NCBI GenBank assembly: GCA_030267565.1
Contig: BRXU01000015.1
Coordinates: 1,921,001-1,985,000, forward strand
DNA: 64,000 bases
Origin: Pleodorina starrii
Taxonomy: Eukaryota > Chlorophyta > Chlorophyceae > Chlamydomonadales > Volvocaceae
Reading direction: 5' to 3'
Shown here one piece after another: positions 20,591-29,806 of the stretch. The position numbers were made by a program, and so were the translations under genes. Position 1 is the stretch's first letter, and every line of letters begins with the position of its first letter. Below the pieces are notes generated by a model, which made no database searches, had not been told where the DNA came from, and worked only from the letters and a program-made list of their open reading frames with translations.

Positions 20591-20687
20591 TTTTCGTTTC
20601 GGCATTTCTCATCGCATATTACATTCTGTATTTCTGGATATGCATCCGTACGCATGTTCAGCCATGTTTAAGTTTGTGTTAGTTTCC

Positions 20688-21300
20688 GCTGATCGCGGCC
20701 GAAGTCGCATGAGCGCCTCCGCGCCGGGAAATCATCGCAATCGCTATCCAGCGTTTCATAATGGAATTGTGACATGGCGGCGCGATGTGAATCGTATTAC
20801 TATCGTGAAGTAGAATTGCTCGGCTCCGAAACCCCGACGCGTAAAGTGCGTACATTTAGTTTGCGTCCCGAAATGTGCTTTACGCATTTAGATATATCAT
20901 ACATATCATTTATTTGCGATAACATAGCGTTAGGCTTGTGAAAGTCAGTCGCTGAACGCATTTTCGACGCAAGTCGCAAGTCGCGCTACGCTATGCTGAT
21001 CGCGGCCGAAGTCGCATTAACGCCTTCGCGCGTAAAAATCATCGCAATCGCTGTCAAAATTAATATAATGGAATTGTGACATGGCGGCGCGATGTGAATC
21101 GTATTGCTCAGTTCCGAAACCCCGACGCGTAAAGTGCGCAGGTTTATCGCTCGCTCGCTCGGTTTGATCATTTAATTCGAGTCAGCGATTAAAGTCGCGC
21201 GCGCCTGCACTACGTTGCGCTCGATGTAAATCGTATTGCTATCGTGAAAGTAGAATTTCTCGGCTCCGAAACCTCGCCACGTAAAGTGCGCAAGTTTATC
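20688..21300. repeat. Roughly 308-bp repeat, two copies plus a fragment
   Basis: Copies begin at about 20688 and 20996 (GCTGATCGCGGCCGAAGTCGCAT). They share ATAATGGAATTGTGACATGG and CCCCGACGCGTAAAGTGCG. A partial third copy at about 21222-21300 keeps ATCGTATTGCTATCGTGAA and GTAAAGTGCGCA. Indels between copies show they are old. They lead directly into the CGTNG tract. Confidence 0.75.
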
Positions 21301-22640
21301 GCTCGCGCGTTCGCTCGGCGACAGTCCGCGCGATGCAGCTCGCTGTGCTTCGCTGCGCTGTCGCTCGCTCGCTCGTATCGTAACGAAGCATAGCGGAGCG
21401 TATCGCGGAGTCGTGCGCGCTAAGTCGTGCACGCTTGCGCAGCGCTCCGCTACGTTCTGCTGCGCTTTGCTGCGCTGTCGCTCGCTCGGCTATGCTGCTG
21501 TGCTCGGCTAGCGTCGCGAAGCATAGTGCAGCACAGCGTGCAGCACAGCGTGCAGCACAGCGGACTGTAGCGTTTCGTAGCGGAGCGAAGACTAGCATAG
21601 TGAACCGTAGCATTTCGTAGCGAAGCGGAGACTAGCATAGTGAATTGTAGCGTAGCATAGCGTAGTGTAGCGTAGTGTAGCGCAGCATAGTGTAGCGCAG
21701 CATACCGTAGTGTAGCATCACGTCGTGTACCATAGTGTAGTGCAGCGTGCACGATCGTAAATCGCACGTCACATTTCAACGTGCACGATTGAAGTCGTGC
21801 ACGTGCGTTCTCGTGGAGCATAGTGTAGTGTAGCGTCGTGTCGCGTCGCGTCGTGTAGTGCAGCGCAACATGCACGATCGCATTGCAATGCTACGCAACG
21901 CAACACGACGTCGCGTCGTCGCGTTATGTAGCCTAGCGTAGCGTCGTGTAGCATAACGTTGCGTAGCGGATCGTAATGGAGCATAGCGGAGCGTAACGTG
22001 GAGCATAACGGAGCGTAGCATAGCGTCACGTCGCGTCACGTAACGTAGTGTAGCGTTGCGTCGCGTCGCGTCACGTTGCATCGTGTCGCGTCGCTTCGCG
22101 TCGCGTCGCATCATGTAGCGTAGCATAGCGTTGTATAGCGGATCGTAATGGAGCATAGCGGAGCGTAGCATAGCGTCACGTCGCATCGCGTCACGTAACG
22201 TAGTGTAGCATCACGTCGCGTACCATAATATAGTGCAGCGTGCACGATCGCATTTCGACGTGCACGATTGAAGTCGCGCACGCGCCTTTTCGCGGACCAT
22301 AGTGTAGTGTAGCATCATGTCGCGTCGCGTCGCGTCGTGTCGCATTGCGTCGCATCGTGTCACGTCGCGTCGCGTCGTGTCGTGTCGCGTCGTGTCGCGT
22401 CGTGTCGTTGCGTCATGTACCCTAACGTAGCGTAGCGTAGCATAACGTTGCATAGCGAATCGTAATGGAGCATAACGGAGCGTAGCGTGGAGCATAGCAG
22501 AGCGTAGCATAGCGTCACGTAACGTAGTGTAACGTCGCGTCGTGTTGCATCACGACGTGTCGCGTCGTGTCGCATCGTGTTGCATCGCGTCGCATCGCAT
22601 CGCGCCGTGTCGCGTCGCGTCGGGTCGCGTCCGCATCCGC
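21300..22640. repeat. Degenerate 5-bp CGTNG satellite tract
   Basis: For about 1.3 kb the sequence is dominated by CGTAG, CGTCG, TGTAG and CATAG pentamers, with local 10- to 25-bp motifs. Two longer landmarks recur about 488 bp apart (AGTGCAGCGTGCACGATCG at 21740 and 22228). Each is followed by CGTGCACGATTGAAGTCG, which is partly self-complementary. The many short frames on both strands are by-products of the repeat. Confidence 0.8.
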
Positions 22641-22683
22641 AAGGGGCGCTACGGCAGCCCGCGGCCCACAGGGCGCGCGCTTG

Positions 22684-23635
22684 TAGGATTGCCCATGTCC
22701 GTGCGTGCGACTGATGTCTAATGTAAAAGGGCAAGTGTGGACTTTCGGCCAACGGAAAGTCTGCATAAGTAAAAGATTACATTCTTTATTGCACGGTAAA
22801 TTAATTATTGGAACCCAACCTCGTATGAGTAAAAACCAGTTTGGCAGTCTCCATGGACCGAGGCCGAGGTCAAACCAACACCTCTCGGCCCATAATTAAT
22901 TCCAGAAGATTCATCGTTCCTTAAGGTGGGATTCTGACATGACGGCGTGAAATGAATCTTCGTTTCGGCAAGCAACCAACTATGTTTGCATTGCGAACAT
23001 TCTTCCCGCGACCACACCACAGCAGCTCTGCTAGCCGGTCCGATCGTCTTGACGCATATTAAGGTGCAAACCATGAGGGGCAAAATGCTGGTTGTTGGAC
23101 GCCAAGCCGCCGATGCACGCATGAGCGATGCGACGGTCTTCGGCGGGCCGCCCAACAAGTCCAGTCGGCAACCTAGGGGACTTCTACAGTCCCTGTCCTA
23201 ATGTTAAAGTTGTCGAGCCTCCTCTACGATACAGCGGATACCTCGGTAGCGAAGCCTGTGCACTCTCGTCGGCAACTGCACGTCGTCGCGACCCTCGCAA
23301 ACAGTTCTGCTGCCCTTCTATTGGAAAGTCAGCCTGCGTGATATGTGAATGATACACTCCATCCATGTCTATGTCATGTTACTTGAGCCAATGCGCTCGC
23401 GGGAAGAGTTGCACAGCGCAGTGCCGAGACGGAGCGTGATGCTATACGTGGGGCGGATTGCTGAAGCTGCATGCATTTCGGATATAAAGCTCTGGCTGTC
23501 TAATAACAGCAGGACTGTCAGGACACTCTCACACTTGACACCCTCGCCGCCCTAGCACACAACTTAATAACCCGTACGGATTGAATGGGGCCCCGCCCTT
23601 TTTCCGGCTTCAAGGAAGCCGACACCAACCCCTTG
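22684..23635. repeat. Duplicated block B, copy 2
   Basis: This is collinear with 19465-20590 and shorter by the internal duplication of copy 1. Its left end abuts the CGTNG tract instead of the 41-bp hairpins. Its right end is the same ...CCAACCCCTTGT, after which segmental copy A2 begins. Confidence 0.75.
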
Positions 23636-25272
23636 TTTATTTAGCCGTCAACCAGCAGTAGCAGATTGCATACATTAGTCGCTCGCGACCTACCTTCGAA
23701 CGAATGCATGCACTCGCCTCGCTCGCCCGACACCAGAACACATTTATCATTGTTAATTTATATGTTTTAACTGTTTAAATACATCAGAAATCCTTTCTTC
23801 AATTAGGACTACAAGAGCGGTTCACCTTCGCATGTCTGTGGCCAGTGTGGCCTGGCATGCATGGCCGAGGCAGGCATGCATGTATGGGCGGGCCAGTAAA
23901 CGAATGAAGAGCGCAGCGTTTGCTTGGCGTTTGCAACATATAAAGCCGACCGAGCCCGCCGAGCGACCGCGCCTGACCGTGCACGCGATGCATGGCCCGC
24001 ACCCGCACCCTACCGCCTATCACAGAAATTGGGGCTGGTGGCATATATAGTAGCCTTCGTGCACAACCACTCGTAAACCAGTTGCCAACCACAATCAACA
24101 GTCCTACCATGCATCGAGAAACTGAAAGTACGGTGGTGGACGGATAAGCGAGGGTACCACGCTCCCAGAGGTACCGTACCACGCTAGCTGTTGCCTCGAT
24201 TGTGACCGCAGTCGTACGTAAGGCCCTGCGTGCCAGTATGGCCCTGTAATAAATACCCCATGAAGCTCCCTCGCAAACCACCAGGTGCTTCATAGACATC
24301 TGCAATAATCTGAATATTAATTTAGACTGCCCTGCTCTCTCTCTGGCCAACACCGGCTGAAGCCACACTACTACTGCTACGTAAGCGTGGAGCAGCTAGC
24401 ACTACGTTCGTAGCCCAGCTCACCAAGCAAGCAACTCCTTCGGAAGATCCATTCGAGCACCAATCGAGGTCAGCAGGTGATGAGGCGGCTTGATTGCGGC
24501 CACTAATTTGCAAATCTGTGAGCATGGGATGAAACGGGTCGCGGCCACGGTGATTGATAATGCCGGGCGGGGACTCACTACTGCGTGTACAGCACGGCAC
24601 CATGCTGATGAAGGAATCATGGGCCTCGCTCGCCTGCCCAACGACGGAAGCCATGCACAATGCCGAGACTAAGCCTGCCTTCGCCATCGCGCCCTGATGT
24701 TGCTTGCAGGCATTCGACGGCTCTCATCACCCGCAACGAGGCAGAACTGCTTGACTTGATCACCAGTCAAGCACAGCAGGTGGGAAGGCGGCGGTCAGCA
24801 TGCGCCATTGGTAATGATGCTTGTCTTCCGTCCGTTCCTTACCGTATCTGCGGACGGCGAAGGACCCCTTACAGCCTCTCCCGTGCGTCGTTCAATCAGT
24901 AGTGTCCTCCTACATATATACCTGCCGTTTGCTCTCCACAACAACGAAGTTCTCAGCAGGACTGCGCCCGCCTAGAACGGCCGCCCATACATGCGTGTGT
25001 TTGTATATGCCAGCCTGTCTGCTGGTTACTATAGTGAAGTAAGGCGCAATCCACTACCCGCGCGAAGCAAGTGTCAGCTGGACGGATGTCTGGATGGTCC
25101 TGCACCGCGGCCCTCCATCTGGATGGGCCCGCCGGCTATGGTTTATAACAAACGGCGTCCTACCTAGATAGCTGGCATACATCACAGCGCTGCCCGTCGC
25201 ATGCTTTATTATTACCGTGGCCATTCCCTGCTGCTGCTGCTGCTGCCCACCGTCGTATGTGCAGAAGTAAAT

Positions 25273-25524
25273 ATGTCGGCATACGTGCATGACAACGTTT
25301 TATTTGTGGAGATTGTTCAGAAGGGCAACCCTCTAAAAATCTATAATGTGGATGACACCGGTGCTGGTCACGGCCACGGCGGCGGCCCTGGGCCCAGCGG
25401 ATGGGCGACCGCCACCCGCGTGCACGAGTGGCTCACGGATGTCGCAAGTAAGGGACGTCGCGAATGCGTTTCGCTTCGGCCCCGCGAGCGAGCCGGCCGT
25501 TGCGCTGACTCCCTACTGACCTAG
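25273..25524 (+). pseudogene. Frameshifted paralogue of the 80-aa protein at 16567
   Basis: The frame opens MSAYVHDNVLFVEIVQKG and parallels the intact copy through GWATATRVHEWLTDV. It then diverges into an unrelated Arg-rich tail. In another frame the DNA at about 25453-25519 still encodes the expected ending (AFRFGPASEPAVALTPY then TGA), so a net 4-nt insertion near 25440-25455 broke it. An in-frame upstream ATG at 25201 would add a Leu-rich signal-like leader, but copy 1 has an in-frame stop there, so I do not use it. Confidence 0.6.
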
Positions 25525-25710
25525 CAAGCATCAGTAAAAGCAGTTGCGTGAGTCGCGCCGAAGCGACGACCTTGTATGTAAAGTGAGGCGTACATAGACA
25601 GCACTGTTGCCATGAAGGTTCAATCGTCAATTTTGTGTTCCACTCCAAGCCAATTGTGCTGACCAGTATGGTGAATCGTCAAATCTTTTATCCTGTTGTT
25701 GATCGCAACT

Positions 25711-26134
25711 CGCAGGCTGCACGTTTAGGTTGGGACACATGCTCAGGCGGCTTGCTTGGCGAGCAGCTCGGAGCTAGCGGCCTGGCGTGGACTCCCTGGA
25801 CATGGCGCATCGTGGCGCTAGCGGAGGGGAGAGGACTTGGCTGGAGTAAGCGGCTCGCTCATATAGCTCTTACAGGTGAGTACAACCGTCGCTTCTCGGG
25901 ACGAGAACACTTCGTGTTCGTTCGCAGGCTGCACATTTAGGTTGGGACACATGCTCAGGCGGCTTGCTTGGCGAGCAGCTCGGAGCTAGCGTCCTGGCGT
26001 GGACTCCCTGGACATGGCGCGTCGTGGCGCTAGCGGCCGGGAGAGGACTTGGCTGGAGTCAGCGGCTCGCTCGTATAGCTCTTCCAGGTGAGTACAACCG
26101 TCGCTTCTCGGGACGAGAACACTTCACGTTCGCA
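25711..26134. repeat. 212-bp tandem dimer
   Basis: Unit 1 starts at 25711 and unit 2 at 25923 (both CGCAGGCTGCAC-TTTAGG), about 212 bp apart and highly similar throughout. Shared blocks include GGCGAGCAGCTCGGAGCTAG and GACGAGAACACTTC. Both carry CTCTT-CAGGTGAGTACAACC, which contains a donor-like GTGAGT. A short frame is open in each, but there is no independent support for coding. Confidence 0.85.
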
Positions 26135-26393
26135 AGCCTTAACAACCCATGATAGCAGCCACTAAGGGTACGCATCGCATACGGCGGTTTTTACCGCCAT
26201 ATAATATGAGGGCTGAGGTGGAGGATGTCAAGAAGACTGAGCAATGTAACCGCTAACCCTAAGCAACGCCCTAGCAATGTAACAGGCAGGACGGGTAAAA
26301 GTTCTCGGCTTTGATGAATAGACCATCTATTGCGACCCTTTAGACGTGTTTATAGTCGATAGCCTTTAGGCGAGCGTCTTTCGATGAACGCAC

Positions 26394-26562
26394 AGACGAT
26401 CACTAGACGACCGTGTATACATCACCTATAGACGACCCGTCTTATAGACGACCCACAGACGATCCACAGACGATCGTCTTGGATCGTCTATTTAGGCTCG
26501 TCTATCATCGTCTAATAGACTAGCCTGTAGACGACCAGTGTATTTTTACAAATAGATCGTCT
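26394..26562. repeat. AGACGA/TCGTCT motif cluster with long palindrome
   Basis: Twelve exact copies of AGACGA or its complement fall in 169 bp: six forward, four reverse, one forward, one reverse. The centre at 26457-26489 is a nearly perfect 33-bp palindrome around AGACGATCGTCT. Dense short motifs of this kind occur in transposon sub-termini (transposase binding) and in protein-binding arrays. The role is not known. Confidence 0.75.
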
Positions 26563-28281
26563 TTAGGAAGGTCTCTATTTTACAGACGGTTGTCGCGGTC
26601 GAGGTTTGCGGCCCATATCTGCGGACTTCATGCTGTATGACATACACCCTCTTGATTGGTGTGGCTGTTTCGCGATTGTGGTTGCGGTAATGTATGGAAC
26701 AAACTGCATGCTCCTTGCTCTGAACTTCTGACATCTGACATCTGATGACATGATGCCGCCGGCGGCGGCTCGCCATTATCATCAAGTGCTGCGCGCCACG
26801 GTACTAGTACGTAACCATGTGTAACGGTATGCGGCTTGGGTCTTTCGTGGATTGATGCTTAAATCGGTATATCCAGCAGAGGATTGTCAGAGGATCGCGT
26901 ATATAGCGCACCTGATGCTGTCGCGGCCGATGCATTAACCACCAAGCACCGGACGACGACGACCATCACGCAGAACGAACCGACGAGCAATCAACAGAGA
27001 TTGATTCGCCCTGGGCCGGCATATCTACTCGCTGTGGGAAACCGCCGTTGCCCAGTTGATTGCGCCAAACCGTGAAGCACCAAAGCACATGCCCTTACAC
27101 GACCGATTCAGCAGCTTATTAAGTGGCACCGTGGCTGCTGGGCTGCCCTACTGCCGGTTGCTGCAGCTGCTGCAGGGGTTGCAGCAGCTGCATGCGACAG
27201 CGGCGGGGATGCCGGGCTGCAATTGCCATGTTCAATGAAAGCCCTAAATGCTGGGGGATCTGATATTCTGCTTCTGCGGTGGCGGCGCCTGCCACGATTG
27301 TTGCGGCTGCGGATAGGGGCTAGCTGCTGGGGCGTCGGCACCGGCAAGAGCTCGGCCGTCCGTCCGAAGCGGGAACAAGGAACGGGCGGCGCCGGCGTGC
27401 ATTGCGTTGCACTGTGCTGCATTGCACTGCGTGCACAGCGGACGGGTTCCTAGTGTCCTGCTGTTCCTCCTCACCCTTGCCACCATCGTCACGCGCCAGC
27501 CGCTGTCGCCGCTGCAGCAGCAGCAGGGACCCCGCTGGCCGAACTGGACGCCTTCTGCTGCTGCTCCTGCAGCAACTCACCCGGCTTCTGGCTCCTGGCT
27601 CATCAGGGTGCCAGGCTCCTGGCTCATCAGGGCGCCTGGCTCCTGGCTCATCAGGGCGCCTGGCTCCTGGCTCATCAGGGCGCCTGGCTCCTGGCCCATC
27701 AGGGCGCCTGGCTCTTGGCTCATCAGGGCACCTGGCTCCTGGCTCATCACGGCGCCTGGCTCCTGGCTCATCACGGCGCCTGGCTCCTGGCTCATCAGGG
27801 CGCCTGGCTCCTGGCCCATCAAAGCGCCTGGCTCCTGGCTCATCAGGGCGCCTGGCTCCTGGCTCATCAGGGTGCCTGGCTCCTGGCTTAACAGGGCGCA
27901 TGGCTCCTGGCTCATCAGGGTGCCTGGCTCCTGGCTCATCAGGGCGCCTGGCTCCTGGCTCATCAGGGCGCCTGGCTCCTGGCTCATCCGGGCGCCTGGC
28001 TCCTGCCTCATCAGGGCGCCTGGCTCCTGGCTCATCAGGGCGCCTGGCTCCTGGCTCATCAGGGCGCCTGGCTCCTGGCCCATCAGGGCGCCTGGCTCCT
28101 GGCTCATCAGGGCGCCTGGCTCCTGTCTCATCAGGGCGCCTGGCTCCTGGCCCATCAGGGCGCCTGGCTCCTGGCCCATCAGGGCGCCAGGCTCCTGGCT
28201 CATCAGGGCGCCTGGCTCCTGGCTCATCAGGGCGCCTGGCTCCTGGCTCATCAGGGCGCCTGGCTCCTGGCTCATCAGGGC

Positions 28282-28592
28282 GCCTGGCTCCTGCCTCATC
28301 AGGGCGCCTGGCTCCTGCCTCATCAGGGCGCTTGGCTCCTGGCTCATCAGGGCGCCTGGCTCCTGGCTCATCAGGGCGCCTGGCTCCTGCCTCATCAGGG
28401 CGCCTGGCTCCTCTCCATCAGGGTGCCTGGCTCCTGGCTCATCAGGGCGCCTGGCTCCTGCCTCATCAGGGCGCCTGGCTCCTGCCTCATCAGGGCGCTT
28501 GGCTCCTGGCTCATCAGGGCGCCTGGCTCCTGGCTCATCAGGGCGCCTGGCTCCTGCCTCATCAGGGCGCCTGGCTCCTCTCCATCAGGGTG
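28282..28592. repeat. 167-bp higher-order dimer in subtype A
   Basis: The run containing CTCCTGCCTCATCAG, GCGCTTGGCTCC and the shortened CTCCTCTCCATCAG unit occurs twice. The short unit is at 28411 and again at 28578, 167 bp apart (seven units minus one base). A 335-bp analogue based on CTCCGGGCCATCAG occurs at 29221 and 29556 (fourteen units minus one base). Confidence 0.8.
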
Positions 28593-29806
28593 CCTGGCTC
28601 CTGGCTCATCAGGGCGCCTGGATCCTGGCTCATCAGAGCGCCTGGCTCCTGGCTCATCAGGGCGCCTGGCTCCTGGCTCATCACGGCGCCTGGCTCCTGG
28701 CTTATCAGGGCACCTGGCTCCTGGCTCATCAGGGCGCCTGGATCCTGGCTCATCAGGGCGCCTGGCTCCTGGCTCATCAGGGCGCCTGGCTCCTGGCCCA
28801 TCAGGGCGCCTGGCTCCTGGCCCATCAGGGCGCTTGGCTCCTGGCTCATCACGGCGCCTGGCTCCTGGCTCATCCGGGCGCCTGGCTCCTGGCTCATCAG
28901 GGTGCCGGGCTCCTGGCTCATCAGGGCGCCGGGCTCCTGGTTCCTCAGGGCGCCGGGCTCCTGGCTCTTCAGGGTGCCGGGCTCCTGGCTCATCAGGGCG
29001 CCGGGCTCCTGGCTCCTCAGGGTGCCGGGCTCCTGGCTCATCAGGGCGCCTGGCTCCTGGCTCATTAGGGTGCCTGGCTCCTGGCTCCTCAGGGCGCCGG
29101 GCTCCTGGCTCCTCAGGGCGCCGGGCTCCTGGCTCCTCAGGGCGCCGGGCTCCTGGCTCCTCAGGGCGCCTGGCTCCTGGCTCATCAGGGCGCCTGGCTC
29201 CTGGCTCATCAGGGCGCCTGGCTCCGGGCCATCAGGGCGCCTGGCTCCTGCCTCATCAGGGCGCCTGGCTCCTGCCTCATCAGGGTGCCTGGCTCCTGGC
29301 TCATCAGGGCGCCTGGCTCCTGGCTCATCAGGGCGCCTGGCTCCTTGCTCATCAGGGCGCCTGGCTCCTGGCTCATCAGAGCGCCTGGCTCCTGGCTCAT
29401 CAGGGCGCCTGGCTCCTGGCACATCCGGGCGCCTGGCTCCTGGCTCATCAGGGCGCCTGGCTCCTGGCTCATCAGGGCGCCTGGCTCCTGGCTCATCAGG
29501 GCGCCTGGCTCCTGGCTCATCAGGGCGCCTGGCTCCTGGCTCATCAGGGCGCCTGGCTCCGGGCCATCAGGGCGCCTGGCTCCTGCCTCATCAGGGCGCC
29601 TGGCTCCTGCCTCATCAGGGTGCCTGGCTCCTGGCTCATCAGGGCGCCTGGCTCCTGGCTCATCAGGGCGCCTGGCTCCTTGCTCATCAGGGCGCCTGGC
29701 TCCTGGCTCATCAGAGCGCCTGGCTCCTGGCTCATCAGGGCGCCTGGCTCCTGGCTCATCACGGCGCCTGGCTCCTGGCTTATCAGGGCGCCTGGCTCCT
29801 GGCTCA

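Larger units (their letters stand above)
25627..26590. mobile_element. 964-bp insertion specific to segmental copy 2 (unclassified)
   Basis: In copy 1 the sequence reads ...GGTTGAATCGT directly into TGTCGCGGTCG (17161-17181). In copy 2 the same left flank ends at 25626 and the right flank resumes at 26591. The intervening DNA contains the 212-bp dimer and the AGACGA-rich tract and has no long ORF. Clear terminal inverted repeats or target duplications were not found, so its class is open. Loss from copy 1 is the alternative. Confidence 0.55.
23640..27582. repeat. Segmental duplication A, copy 2
   Basis: This is the paralogue of 14400-18530 in the same orientation. Differences from copy 1 include loss of several hundred bp near 24.5 kb, a frameshift in the small ORF, a 0.96-kb insertion at 25627-26590, and absence of the compound inverted repeat. 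Its right boundary is the start of the 24-bp satellite. Confidence 0.85.

Noticed and set aside
21435..22752. Several minus-strand frames of 80-190 codons in the CGTNG tract
   Set aside because: They encode only Arg/Ala/Thr/Tyr-rich low-complexity peptides produced by the pentanucleotide repeat.
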